This document shows positions 17,314 to 26,710 of a DNA stretch of 42,954 nt, in pieces. Under the pieces are notes generated by a model, which saw only the letters and a program-made list of their open reading frames with translations, was not told the DNA's origin and made no database searches. The position numbers were made by a program, and so were the translations under genes. The DNA comes from Candidatus Coprenecus stercoravium (GTDB lineage: Bacteria > Bacteroidota > Bacteroidia > Bacteroidales > UBA932), in NCBI GenBank assembly GCA_019116865.1, contig DXAW01000082.1, positions 1-42,954 of the forward strand, given 5' to 3'. Position 1 is the stretch's first letter, and every line of letters starts with the position of its first letter.

Positions 17314-18649
17314 ATATACCTTTTCCTTGATAGATGTTGAGCAGTTCCAGATTGAGCAGGGTCATATACTTGGCCTGAAGAGTCTCAAGTCTGGCTGTTG
17401 TCAGTTCGTTTTTCGCAGTCAGCAGTTCCACAGTGTTTTTCACACCCAGTGCGAACTGTTCGCTGGTGAGTTCATAGCTCTCCTCGGCGTATTCCTCCTG
17501 TTTCAGAGCGGATACGAACCGGGACTGGTTGGACAGGACATTGAGGTAAGCCGTCTCCACCTCCTGCAGCAGATTTTTTTCTATGCTGCGTTGCTCAAGC
17601 ATGCTGTTGTCCGCCTCGATTCTGGCTTTGTTCACGGCCGTGCGGGTCTGCCTGTTGGAATATATCGGGATGTTCAGCGACAGGCCGATGTTCTCATTGA
17701 AATTGTTCCAATATTGATTGCCGGTATTGTAGCCTGGAGTAGAACCTGTAGCCGTGCCGGCTCCTGTGGCTGTCATATAGCCGGTACCTACGCCGGCACT
17801 GAGAGTAATGGAAGGGTAGTACCCTGAGCGGGCCTGGCGTATGCCCATCTCGGCAGCCTGGACGGACAGACGGCCGCGTTTGATCTCTGGCATGGCCTCC
17901 AGGGCCGCAAGATATATGTCGGACTTGGGAGGCAGTACTGTCAGAATCTGCTCTGCCGGCACATCCGGCCCTACGGGGTTGATCTCTTCGGTTATATCCA
18001 GCTCCAGAAGCTGCTTCAACTGAAGCCTGTAGTCATCCAGTGTGGTCCGGGCGGTCACGGCCTGATACTCGTCACTCATCCACTGGCTTTCGAGCTGGGC
18101 GAAGTCCACCTTGCTGATGGAGCCTGCTGCCCACATCTGCTCGGCTCTGTCTCTCTGAGCTTTGGACGCATCAGCCGTGCTTCTGGCCACATTGACTGAC
18201 TCTGCCGCATAAAGACATTGCATATAAGCCTGAATTATGGCGGTGACGATGTCGTTTGCGGTCTCCTCTACGGTGAGCAGGTCTATCTCGTTCTGCATTT
18301 TCTGCTGTTTGAGAGCTATGTTGAGACTGCCGCCTTTGAAAAGAGTCACACCGGCGTTGATGCCGTATGTCCCGGTGTACATATTGTTGTCGGTCACGTC
18401 TTTGGACGGATAGTTGGAGAGACTTTGGGAAGTGGACGCCGATAGAGACGGAAACATGGCTGCTCTGGCCTGTTTGGTGTCCTCCATGCCGGAAAGATAG
18501 CTGTTACGGCTTTGTTTCAGCTGTATGTTGTTTTCAAGGGCATAGTCCACGCAGGCTTTCAGGGTCCATGTTTTTACGGAATCCGCATCTTGGGCGGACA
18601 CTGTCCCCGCAATACCGGCTAAACATATTATCCACAGCAGTTTCCTCAT
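17300..18649 (-). CDS. TolC-family outer membrane efflux protein
   Basis: Signal peptide from internal Met (MRKLLWIICLAGIAGTVSAQ), LKACVDYALENNIQLKQSRNSYL; start moved to 18649 because a -7 box (TATTTTTG) overlaps the listed start. Confidence 0.88.
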   Translation of the reverse strand: MRKLLWIICLAGIAGTVSAQDADSVKTWTLKACVDYALENNIQLKQSRNSYLSGMEDTKQARAAMFPSLSASTSQSLSNYPSKDVTDNNMYTGTYGINAGVTLFKGGSLNIALKQQKMQNEIDLLTVEETANDIVTAIIQAYMQCLYAAESVNVARSTADASKAQRDRAEQMWAAGSISKVDFAQLESQWMSDEYQAVTARTTLDDYRLQLKQLLELDITEEINPVGPDVPAEQILTVLPPKSDIYLAALEAMPEIKRGRLSVQAAEMGIRQARSGYYPSITLSAGVGTGYMTATGAGTATGSTPGYNTGNQYWNNFNENIGLSLNIPIYSNRQTRTAVNKARIEADNSMLEQRSIEKNLLQEVETAYLNVLSNQSRFVSALKQEEYAEESYELTSEQFALGVKNTVELLTAKNELTTARLETLQAKYMTLLNLELLNIYQGKGIYGEY

Positions 18650-18669
18650 ATTCACTGTCGAATTTTCCA

Positions 18670-18677
18670 CAAAAATA
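18670..18677 (-). promoter_or_regulatory. Bacteroidota -7 box (TATTTTTG) for tolC-macAB operon
   Basis: Reverse complement of CAAAAATA; matches TAnnTTTG; no perfect -33 box seen. Confidence 0.45.
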
Positions 18678-18736
18678 TCCTATGTATATACGAAAGGGAA
18701 AAATAATCGACGGAATGGCGGATTTTGTCGGCCGGA

Positions 18737-18768
18737 TTTGTATTTTAAAGTTTTATTACATATGTTTG
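18737..18768 (+). promoter_or_regulatory. Bacteroidota promoter for BACON lipoprotein gene
   Basis: TTTG (18737-18740), 20-nt spacer, TATGTTTG (18761-18768), 31 nt before the start codon. Confidence 0.7.
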
Positions 18769-18799
18769 CTAAGTTTTACAGATTATAATTTATGCTACT

Positions 18800-20557
18800 A
18801 TGAAGAAATGTTTGACTATCTTAATGACTGTTCTTGCATTCGGTATGATGTCCGGATGCAAAAGCGGCAACGGCCCTGACACACCGCAGAATGCTCCCAG
18901 AATTAATCTGGGCGTACAGGGCAACATCACCGTAGATGCCAAGGGAGGTGAGGCCAAGATTCCTTACACTATCGTTAATCCGGCCAAGGGAGGAGAGGTA
19001 AAGGCGTCTTCATCTCAGGACTGGGTATCTGTTACAAGCTACACTGATTCAACGATAATACTGGATGTGGAGACCTATACTGAGGAAGAAAACAGGAACT
19101 CCATCATTACCATAGAATACTCCTATGACGGCGGAAATGCGACTCCGGTACAGGCCAATCTGGTGCAGAGAGGAGCCAGGACATATGACCATGAGCTCAC
19201 AGCTGAGGTATTCACCGGTACATATGAGGAGATTAACGGCCATCACTGCTTTACCGTGAATCTTTCCAATCTGGGCTATGATGCTGACGGATACGGCAAG
19301 CCGGAAGGAATGTATTATTCGATAATCTTCTTTTCGGAAGAGCCTGCGGATTTGGAGAATCCTCTTCCGGCAGTCGGAAAATACGAGGTCAGCGACAATG
19401 CGGGAGACTCTACCGTAATGGTCATTTCGCCCGCTTCGTCTGTTCTCAGCTATGACGAGAACGGAGACAGAGACCTCGATGCGGCTCTGGATTTCGGAAC
19501 CATGGATATCAGCCGTGAGGGCAATGTATTTACATTCGACGCCGAGCTTGAGGATGATAACGGAGAGACACACCATGTCATATACAGCGGAGAGATAGAG
19601 CTCAATGTTATTTACAATGGTATGCAGGTGATTACCAGTGATGTGGATCTTAAGGCCACTCAGGTGACACCTCAGTATATGACAGATGACTACGGGGTGA
19701 TGCAGGTATATCTGCATATGACCGATATGAAAATCAACAATGGAAAATATGAGGCTCCCGGTTCGCTGCTCCGTGTGCATACATTCATGCCTTATGACAG
19801 GAACGGAAACATAGCAGCCGGACATTATGTGGTGGAGGAGACGCTTAGGGAAAACAGTATCCTGGCCGGATATCTGAGTGGGGAAACTCCTTACGGAACA
19901 TTCGTGGACGTGGTTGACGAGATGGAGAACGAGTTCTTCGGTCTTGTGACATCCGGTACTATGGAAGTGGAGAAGAGCGGCAGCACCTACAATATCACGT
20001 GCAATTTCACCACCTCGGACGACTACACCGTGACAGCCTCTTTCAACGGCAGTCTTGAAGACATGATAGACAAGCCGGAGCCTTTCTCTACATTTGAGGG
20101 CAACAGAATACTGGCTCTTTCCGAACCGTTCAAACAGACTGAAGCAGTATGCTACGGTTCTGACTTCTACCTCACCGGGGATGCTGGCAGCAGATGGGTG
20201 ATCACCATACGCTCCGGTTTCAGTCAGGTGGAGGACGGCGTAGCTTTGGATATCGTAAGCTCTGGTACATTTGAAAGCGGTATTGCTACAGGAACATATA
20301 CGCCGGCGGTAGGATTCCCCCGGACAGGAGAATATCTGCCCGGCAGCATGGTTGAGGGTGGTATCTACGGTTCCAATTACATCGGAGCCTTCTTGAACGG
20401 TATGCCTTCCAAATATGCTCCCGCTGTCAGCGGTAATCTGGATATTACCAATAAAGGCAATGATAATTACGACATAAAGTTTAGCTTTGTGGATGATTTG
20501 GGCTATACATGGGAAGGTGAATACAGCGGCAAACTGACAGTATCCGAGGGGAAATAG
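18800..20557 (+). CDS. BACON-domain-containing lipoprotein with three degenerate C-terminal repeats
   Basis: Lipobox MSGC; VDAKGGEAKIPYTI...WVSVTSYTDSTIILDVETYTEEENRNSIITIEYSYDG... QANLVQRG is BACON-like; repeat modules end in YSGEIEL / FNGSLED / YSGKLTV. Confidence 0.82.
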   Translation: MKKCLTILMTVLAFGMMSGCKSGNGPDTPQNAPRINLGVQGNITVDAKGGEAKIPYTIVNPAKGGEVKASSSQDWVSVTSYTDSTIILDVETYTEEENRNSIITIEYSYDGGNATPVQANLVQRGARTYDHELTAEVFTGTYEEINGHHCFTVNLSNLGYDADGYGKPEGMYYSIIFFSEEPADLENPLPAVGKYEVSDNAGDSTVMVISPASSVLSYDENGDRDLDAALDFGTMDISREGNVFTFDAELEDDNGETHHVIYSGEIELNVIYNGMQVITSDVDLKATQVTPQYMTDDYGVMQVYLHMTDMKINNGKYEAPGSLLRVHTFMPYDRNGNIAAGHYVVEETLRENSILAGYLSGETPYGTFVDVVDEMENEFFGLVTSGTMEVEKSGSTYNITCNFTTSDDYTVTASFNGSLEDMIDKPEPFSTFEGNRILALSEPFKQTEAVCYGSDFYLTGDAGSRWVITIRSGFSQVEDGVALDIVSSGTFESGIATGTYTPAVGFPRTGEYLPGSMVEGGIYGSNYIGAFLNGMPSKYAPAVSGNLDITNKGNDNYDIKFSFVDDLGYTWEGEYSGKLTVSEGK

Positions 20558-20578
20558 TCCCTTTGGAATATAGAGACA

Positions 20579-20614
20579 AGCCGGTCAATCATAAAATGAT
20601 GACCGGCTTTTTTT
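20579..20614 (+). terminator. Rho-independent terminator after BACON lipoprotein gene
   Basis: AGCCGGTCaATCAT-AAA-ATGATGACCGGCT followed by T-run. Confidence 0.88.
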
Positions 20615-20631
20615 GTGCTATGGCTTGTCTT

Positions 20632-21273
20632 TCAGAGTACGGGGATGCTCATTAGTCTGGTTTCAGGCCAGTCACGGGCGAGCACGCCGCGGATGTAGTC
20701 TTCCGTGTCGCGGCTGATGGTCTTGTCGTCTTCTTCCGGAAAGAGATTGTAGGCCACGGTGTGCAGGCGGATGCCTCTGGCACGTATTGCTTCCAGTCCA
20801 AGCAGGAAATGATTGATGCTTCCCAGGCGGCCGGATGTCACGTAGATGAGCGGATAGCCTTGCCGGGCTATGTAGTCTATGGTGAGCAGTCTGCGTGTCA
20901 GCGGCACCATAAGTCCGCCGGCGCCTTCGAGCAGTACGGCGTCGTATCGGCCGGAGAGTTCTTCGGTGGCCTTCTGAATCTTTATGAAATCAATCGGCCG
21001 GCCGTCTATCTCGGCGGCCAGATGGGGGGAGCACGGGTAGGAAAATATCTCGGGCATGGTCAGTCCCTCACGGTCCTCGGGCAGCAGGCCGCATCCCATG
21101 ATTCTGCGGTGCAGCTCTATGTCCTCCGACATGCCTGTGTTCCCTGTCTGAATGAGTTTCTGGGTGACGGTGCGCCTGTCCTCTGAATTCCAGATGCGGG
21201 CTATGTATCCTGTGGCGTAGCTTTTCCCGACATTGGTGTCGATTCCGCTTACGAAGTATACGTTGTTTTTCAT
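20632..21273 (-). CDS. bioD: Dethiobiotin synthase
   Basis: VSGIDTNVGKSYATGYIAR P-loop, LLEGAGGLMVPL; end of biotin operon. Confidence 0.94.
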   Translation of the reverse strand: MKNNVYFVSGIDTNVGKSYATGYIARIWNSEDRRTVTQKLIQTGNTGMSEDIELHRRIMGCGLLPEDREGLTMPEIFSYPCSPHLAAEIDGRPIDFIKIQKATEELSGRYDAVLLEGAGGLMVPLTRRLLTIDYIARQGYPLIYVTSGRLGSINHFLLGLEAIRARGIRLHTVAYNLFPEEDDKTISRDTEDYIRGVLARDWPETRLMSIPVL

Positions 21274-22019
21274 TTTTTTGCTATTAGATAGATGGGATGA
21301 TATGTAAGCGGCACGCTTCCGTCACCGGCTCCATATCCGGATAAATATTCTGCGGAGAACTCAGCCAGACGTCCCTTGGTCCATGAGGTGCGGGTGACGC
21401 CGGTGACTCCGGTGTGCTTGAGATGGCGCAGGACTTCGGTCGGGGAGGGGAAATGCAGGGTAAGGTGCTCCTCCTCCGTCAGGACCGTCCTCAGCCCCGC
21501 TTCGGTGAGCAGGTCATGCAGCCGGTTCATGGTAAGGTAGTTCAGTCCGGTACCGGTGACAGCGGTGACCTCATGCAGGTTGTCCGGCCCGAAGGTGGTC
21601 AGGGCCAGGCAGCCACCCCCGCGCATCAGCGTCCGGCATCGGGTGATGAAGGCTCCGGGGGCCTCGAACCACTGCAGGACGGAGCAGGAGACTATCAGGT
21701 CCCGGTCATCGGGCAGGGCACACGTTTCTGCATCTCCAGGGGTAAAATGGACTTGAGGCGTGAGCAGATCGGCAAGTGTGCCCTTGACTTCCGGGCAGAT
21801 ATCGTTGAGGGCCATCTCCTCCGGTCGGAACCGCTTCAGGAACTGTCGGGTGAATGTCCCTGTGCCGCATCCGATTTCCAGCACCTTGTGCGGTTCTTCC
21901 GTAAGTACGCCTGAAAGCAGACTGCACAGTCTTGATGCGATGACAGTCTGGGCCTGGGCATATTCCGCATAGCTCCTTATGGACCTGGCGAAGCGGGTGC
22001 GTATCAGTTGTTTGTCCAT
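21270..22019 (-). CDS. bioC: Malonyl-ACP O-methyltransferase
   Basis: SAM motif VLEIGCGTGTFTRQFL; RTRFARSIRSYAEYAQAQ N-terminus typical of BioC; operon context. Confidence 0.92.
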   Translation of the reverse strand: MDKQLIRTRFARSIRSYAEYAQAQTVIASRLCSLLSGVLTEEPHKVLEIGCGTGTFTRQFLKRFRPEEMALNDICPEVKGTLADLLTPQVHFTPGDAETCALPDDRDLIVSCSVLQWFEAPGAFITRCRTLMRGGGCLALTTFGPDNLHEVTAVTGTGLNYLTMNRLHDLLTEAGLRTVLTEEEHLTLHFPSPTEVLRHLKHTGVTGVTRTSWTKGRLAEFSAEYLSGYGAGDGSVPLTYHPIYLIAKK

Positions 22020-22690
22020 GAACTGCCTGAGAAGATAAGTTTTCTGAAAGTTTCCGGGTGCCAGTGCGGTATGTCGAGTATGCTGACCGGGACTCCGGCC
22101 CTGGTCCAGGCTGTTTTCTGATTAGCGGCCGGGAATATCATGTCCTCCGTCCCGATTACCGCATGACTCCATGCAAAATTTCCGGAGGTAGATTCCCGGA
22201 CGGCCTGTCCTAGGGCGGCAAGCTCCTCCCGCAGCTCTTCCAGAGTTCTGGACAGGGGAAGGTCCGTCAGTCTCTCAAAGGCTTCGGCTGAGCCGCACAT
22301 CCGCCTGCGGAACTTACTCAGGTCCCTTTCGGACAGAGACGCCAGCGTACCGTCGAACACAGCCTCGGGTATGCCCATGCTGTCGTGAATCGGAAAAGGC
22401 GTGCCGTTGACCGCCACCCGGTAGCCCGGTGCCATATCCAGTCCGGACAGCACCCGACCGGCAGCCCAGACGCCCATCGACCATGCCAGTACCCTCGTGG
22501 TGCTGTAGCCTTCGAGCATTCCGGCATTGAAGCGGAGATCCCGGTAGTCCCAGCACATCATCACATCGCCGGTCCCGCTTCCGTCTGTCATCTCTCCGTA
22601 TTCGAACATACACGGTTCGGCTCCCCATCCTGCGAAGAACAGCAGCAGGTCGGATGCCCCGTCAACCTTTCTCAGAAAAGCCTGTTTCAT
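22004..22690 (-). CDS. bioG: BioG-type (DUF452) pimeloyl-ACP methyl ester esterase
   Basis: LLLFFAGWGAEPCMFE N-terminus, nucleophile-elbow-like LAWSMGVWAA; located between bioF and bioC. Confidence 0.88.
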   Translation of the reverse strand: MKQAFLRKVDGASDLLLFFAGWGAEPCMFEYGEMTDGSGTGDVMMCWDYRDLRFNAGMLEGYSTTRVLAWSMGVWAAGRVLSGLDMAPGYRVAVNGTPFPIHDSMGIPEAVFDGTLASLSERDLSKFRRRMCGSAEAFERLTDLPLSRTLEELREELAALGQAVRESTSGNFAWSHAVIGTEDMIFPAANQKTAWTRAGVPVSILDIPHWHPETFRKLIFSGSSWTNN

Positions 22691-23877
22691 ATATTGTCAA
22701 TTAACCTCGTAATGTCTTCCTCCTCCAGGGCGGCAGTCAGCGAGAACCTCAGCCTCGAAGTCCCCTCCGGTACTGTAGGAGGACGGATGGGCAGCACATA
22801 GAATCCGTGCCGCTGCATGTCTTCGGCCCGCAGCACCGCATCGGTGCTGGAACCTATGATCATCGGTATGATATGGCTCCCGGAGGGCATCTGCATCCCG
22901 CTCTTGATGAATGCTTCCCTGAGTCTGGAAGAGATTCTGTCCAGATGTTCCCTGCGTCCTCCGAACCGCTGCAGCCGCTCCATGATGAAGAGGCTCCATG
23001 CGACATTGACCGGAGGCAGGGCGGTGGTGAAAATCAGGGTGCGCATCTTATTGACCAGATATTCCTTGAGCACCCGGTCGCAGACCACGTATGCCCCTAC
23101 TGAGGCAAGGGCCTTGCCGAAGGTGCCGCAGAGCAGGTCGATGTCCCCGATGCAGCCGCATTCCTCCGCAAGGCCGAGCCCGTTGGCCCCGCGTACTCCC
23201 ACGGCGTGGGCCTCGTCCACGTAGAGCATCACTGACGGCCACCTCCGCTTGATCTCCACAAGCCGCTGCAGAGGGGCGAGGTCTCCGTCCATGCTGAAGA
23301 TGCTCTCGGTGACGATAAATATGCGCTCGTACGCTCCGGACTCTTTTTCCAGGATGCTTTCCACCTGGGCGTAATCCTGATGCCGGAACCGTATGCAGCG
23401 GCCTTCGCACAGGCGGATGCCGTCGATGAGGCTCGCATGTACCAGCTTGTCCGCTAAGATGAGGGTCTTCCGGTCGCAGAGGGCCGGCAGCAGTCCGCTG
23501 TTCATGTGGTAGCCGCTGCTCAGCACCAGAGCGCTCTCCCGGCCGTACATGGCGGCCAGACGTTCTTCCAGTGCCCCGTATGCCTCATGGTTGCCGGTCA
23601 GCAGCCGGGACGAGGAAGACGACAAGGGAAGCCATCCTCCTCCGGATGGAGAAGAATGCAGGCTGTCCGCAAATTCCTCCGCCAGACTCCGCTCCGAGGC
23701 CAGGCCGAGATAATCGTTGGAGGAGAGATTGAGCATCCTCCGGCCGTCACGGCTGATCCACCGGCCCCGGCTCTCTGCCTGCGGCAGCACTCTCAGGCTT
23801 CCGACAGCTTTAAGCCGTTCCAGCTCAGCGGCATAACTCCCGTAAACGGCTCTGTTTTTTTCCATGGTCTGCTGCAT
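22687..23877 (-). CDS. bioF: 8-amino-7-oxononanoate synthase
   Basis: LNLSSNDYLGLA, VDEAHAVGVRGANGLGLAEE, GTFGKALASVGAYV. Confidence 0.95.
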   Translation of the reverse strand: MQQTMEKNRAVYGSYAAELERLKAVGSLRVLPQAESRGRWISRDGRRMLNLSSNDYLGLASERSLAEEFADSLHSSPSGGGWLPLSSSSSRLLTGNHEAYGALEERLAAMYGRESALVLSSGYHMNSGLLPALCDRKTLILADKLVHASLIDGIRLCEGRCIRFRHQDYAQVESILEKESGAYERIFIVTESIFSMDGDLAPLQRLVEIKRRWPSVMLYVDEAHAVGVRGANGLGLAEECGCIGDIDLLCGTFGKALASVGAYVVCDRVLKEYLVNKMRTLIFTTALPPVNVAWSLFIMERLQRFGGRREHLDRISSRLREAFIKSGMQMPSGSHIIPMIIGSSTDAVLRAEDMQRHGFYVLPIRPPTVPEGTSRLRFSLTAALEEEDITRLIDNI

Positions 23878-23883
23878 TATGTG

Positions 23884-25185
23884 TTATCCGTGTATTTCGC
23901 TTACTATTTTCAACATCCGGGAGGTAAGTACGGACAGTTCCCCGGGTTCTATGATAAAGGGCGGCATGGTGTACACCAGCTTTCCGAAGGGCCTGAGCCA
24001 GATGCCTTCCTCTACGAAGCGCTTCTGCATCCAGGCCATGTCAACCGGCTGCTTCATTTCAAGTACTCCTATGGCTCCGAGCACCCTCACATCCGCTACT
24101 GACGGTATCCGGCGTGCCGGAGCCAGCTCTTCCATCAGCTGCGCCTCTATCCTGCGCACCTTCTCCTGCCAGCCGCTCTCAAGCAGCAGGCGGGTGGATG
24201 CTATGGCGACGGAGCAGGCCAGCGGATTGCCCATGAAGGTGGGTCCGTGCATGAAGACTCTCGGGTCGTGCGAGGAGATGGTATCCGCCACCAGGTCATT
24301 GGCCAGTACGGCCGAGAAAGTCATGTAACCTCCGGTGAGGGCCTTGCCCACGCACATGATGTCCGGCTCCACCCCGGCGTGTTCCCAGGCGAAGAGCTTC
24401 CCGGTGCGGCCGAATCCGGTGGCTATCTCGTCGAATATCAGCAGCAGCCCGTGCTCCCGGCAGAGGGCGGCCGCCTCCCTCAGGTACTGGGGATGGTAGA
24501 ACCGCATACCCCCGGCTCCCTGCACTATCGGTTCGAGGATAAGGGCCGCTATGTCCTTTCCGTGCTTTTCTATGATCTCCCGCAGCGGGTCTGTGTCGTG
24601 AGGGTCCCAGTCCCCGTCGAAACGGCTGCGGGGCGAGGGTGCGAAGTACCTCACCGGCAGGGCGGCTCCGAAGAGGGAGTGCATCCCGGTGACAGGGTCG
24701 CATACCGACATGGCGTTCCAGGTGTCGCCGTGGTAGCCGGTGCGTATGGTCACGAAATTGGTCCTGTCGGGATGTCCGGCGGCCACTTGGTACTGCACGG
24801 CCATCTTCATGGCCACCTCCACGGCCACCGAACCGCTGTCGGCATAGAAGATGTGGCTCATCGAGGGCGGAGCGATGCTCAGCAGCAGCTTGCCCAGTTC
24901 TATGGCCGGCTCATGGGTCAGCCCTCCGAACATGACGTGGGCCATGCTGTCCAGCTGCCGGCGGACGGCCTCGTTGAGTACCGGATGGTTGTAGCCGTGT
25001 ACGGCGCACCACCATGAGGACATGCCTTCGATGAGTTCCGTGCCGTCCTCAAGGGTTATCCGGCAGCCCTGTGCGCCGCGTACCTTGTAGGTGGGCAGGG
25101 GGTTGATGGTGGAGGTATAGGGATGCCACAGATGGTCGTGGTCAAATGTGTCGAAGTTGGGGCTGGCAGGGGTCTCAGAGTTCAT
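23884..25185 (-). CDS. bioA: Adenosylmethionine-8-amino-7-oxononanoate aminotransferase
   Basis: [58 protein letters not shown]. Confidence 0.96.
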   Translation of the reverse strand: MNSETPASPNFDTFDHDHLWHPYTSTINPLPTYKVRGAQGCRITLEDGTELIEGMSSWWCAVHGYNHPVLNEAVRRQLDSMAHVMFGGLTHEPAIELGKLLLSIAPPSMSHIFYADSGSVAVEVAMKMAVQYQVAAGHPDRTNFVTIRTGYHGDTWNAMSVCDPVTGMHSLFGAALPVRYFAPSPRSRFDGDWDPHDTDPLREIIEKHGKDIAALILEPIVQGAGGMRFYHPQYLREAAALCREHGLLLIFDEIATGFGRTGKLFAWEHAGVEPDIMCVGKALTGGYMTFSAVLANDLVADTISSHDPRVFMHGPTFMGNPLACSVAIASTRLLLESGWQEKVRRIEAQLMEELAPARRIPSVADVRVLGAIGVLEMKQPVDMAWMQKRFVEEGIWLRPFGKLVYTMPPFIIEPGELSVLTSRMLKIVSEIHG

Positions 25186-26131
25186 ATCCGGCTTGCTTGA
25201 TAAGTTCTTGGTCCTCGGCTACTTTCGAACCTACTGTGGTAAGCAGGTCTCCGGCGATGGCCGAATTGACGCCTATGCGCATGGCCTCCAGCACCGTCTG
25301 ACGGGAGAGTCTGGCGCGTCCGCCCGCAAAGCGCAGCCAGGCTGTGGGGTGAATGAGGCGGAAAAGGGCAATGCACCGTAGAATTTCCTCCTCCGATATG
25401 GGCGCTACGTTCTCCAGCGGTGTTCCCGGAATAGGGGAGAGGATGTTCAGTGGAATGGACTGCACCTCCAGACCCTTCAGGGTAAATGCCAGCTCAATCC
25501 TCTGCTCCTCGCTCTCGCCCATGCCTATGATGCCGCCCGAGCAGATATCCATCCCGACACGGCGGGCGGCTTCGAGGGTCTGTATCTTCTGCTGCTGGGT
25601 GTGGGTGGTGCAGAGGGTAGGGAAAAATGAGGGAGCGGCCTCTAAGTTGCAGTGGTATCGGGTGACGCCTGCCTCATAGAGCTTCCGCAGACTTTCTTCG
25701 GAGAGCAGTCCGAGAGATGCGCAGAAGCGGAGTCCGCATTTTCTGCGCAGGAAACGGACCCGTGAGCAGACTTCGTCCACCTCCCTGTCGGATAGCTTGC
25801 GTCCGCTGGTCACTATGGAGAAACGGCCGATGCCAGCGGCCTCGTTGGCGGAAGCGTGGCGCAGGCATTCCTCCTCTGATACTAACGGATAGATTTCCGC
25901 ACCTGTCCTGTAGTGTGCCGACTGGGCGCACCATTTGCAGTCTTCGGGACACCGTCCGGATTTGGCGTTGATTATCGAGCAAAGGTCGAACTGCCCGGAT
26001 GCGTATTTGAGTGTGATTCCGTGCGCAGCCCTGCACAGCTCCTCCGTTCCGGTATTTCCGGCCGCATACAGAACTTCATCGGGAAGCAGTTCCTTGCCGG
26101 AGGATATTTTTTCTAAGAGTTTTTCTATCAT
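25175..26131 (-). CDS. bioB: Biotin synthase
   Basis: Radical [11 protein letters not shown] motif, [19 protein letters not shown]; start placed at internal Met ([12 protein letters not shown]) because the -7 box overlaps the listed ORF start at 26152. Confidence 0.95.
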   Translation of the reverse strand: MIEKLLEKISSGKELLPDEVLYAAGNTGTEELCRAAHGITLKYASGQFDLCSIINAKSGRCPEDCKWCAQSAHYRTGAEIYPLVSEEECLRHASANEAAGIGRFSIVTSGRKLSDREVDEVCSRVRFLRRKCGLRFCASLGLLSEESLRKLYEAGVTRYHCNLEAAPSFFPTLCTTHTQQQKIQTLEAARRVGMDICSGGIIGMGESEEQRIELAFTLKGLEVQSIPLNILSPIPGTPLENVAPISEEEILRCIALFRLIHPTAWLRFAGGRARLSRQTVLEAMRIGVNSAIAGDLLTTVGSKVAEDQELIKQAGYEL

Positions 26132-26149
26132 TTTCGCTGTTATGGCTGA

Positions 26150-26175
26150 CAAATATAAAATATTTCTTATATTTG
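26150..26175. promoter_or_regulatory. Overlapping divergent -7 boxes forming palindrome CAAATATA-N10-TATATTTG
   Basis: Perfect 8-bp inverted arms; each arm matches TAnnTTTG toward bioB (minus) and the 26205 gene (plus). Confidence 0.6.
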
Positions 26176-26204
26176 CATATATTCATTTTAAACTTAAACT
26201 TCTT

Positions 26205-26651
26205 ATGGTACAAATTGACAAGATTAAAGAACTGAGTCTTCTCGAAGGAGAGAATGTTATCGACTGCATTGAAGGCAATGCCTGGAATGACAATCCTAAT
26301 CCTCTGATGCGTCTTTGGATGCTGATAGTCAGGATTTTCTGGCTGATTTTCGGTGTCAGGATCCGTACCTATCTGGTGGTAACCAACTTCAGGGCGGTGG
26401 AGATTGACCGCAAGACGATTCTCTGGGGACTGCTCAAGGGTAGTTTCGTAGTGATGACTCTCAACCGTCATTCAATTTCGTCCGTAGGTTACGGTATGGA
26501 TTCCAGCTGGTTCATCTCCCGCAAGTACTATTTTGCAATGGCCAATGCCAGCGGAGACATCAAGATGACATTCAAGGGCAACAAGGAAGACCTCTTCAGG
26601 TTCTGTGCCAATATGGACCGTCTGATTGCTACGTCTGCCAAATCTGTGTAA
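26205..26651 (+). CDS. Hypothetical protein with PH-like fold and one hydrophobic segment
   Basis: 148 aa from MVQIDKIKELSLLEGENVIDCIEGN; YLVVTNFRAVEIDRKTILWG resembles bacterial PH-like domains; start chosen after the -7 box at 26168-26175. Confidence 0.6.
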   Translation: MVQIDKIKELSLLEGENVIDCIEGNAWNDNPNPLMRLWMLIVRIFWLIFGVRIRTYLVVTNFRAVEIDRKTILWGLLKGSFVVMTLNRHSISSVGYGMDSSWFISRKYYFAMANASGDIKMTFKGNKEDLFRFCANMDRLIATSAKSV

Positions 26652-26681
26652 TGCAGAGACATGACGGATTAAGATTTAGAG

Positions 26682-26710
26682 GGTGACCTTTTTTGGTCGC
26701 CCTTTTTTTA
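26682..26710 (+). terminator. Rho-independent terminator
   Basis: GGGTGACC-TTTTTT-GGTCGCCC followed by TTTTTTT. Confidence 0.85.

Noticed and set aside
24247-25017. 256-aa plus-strand ORF
   Set aside because: Antisense to bioA; no domain recognised.
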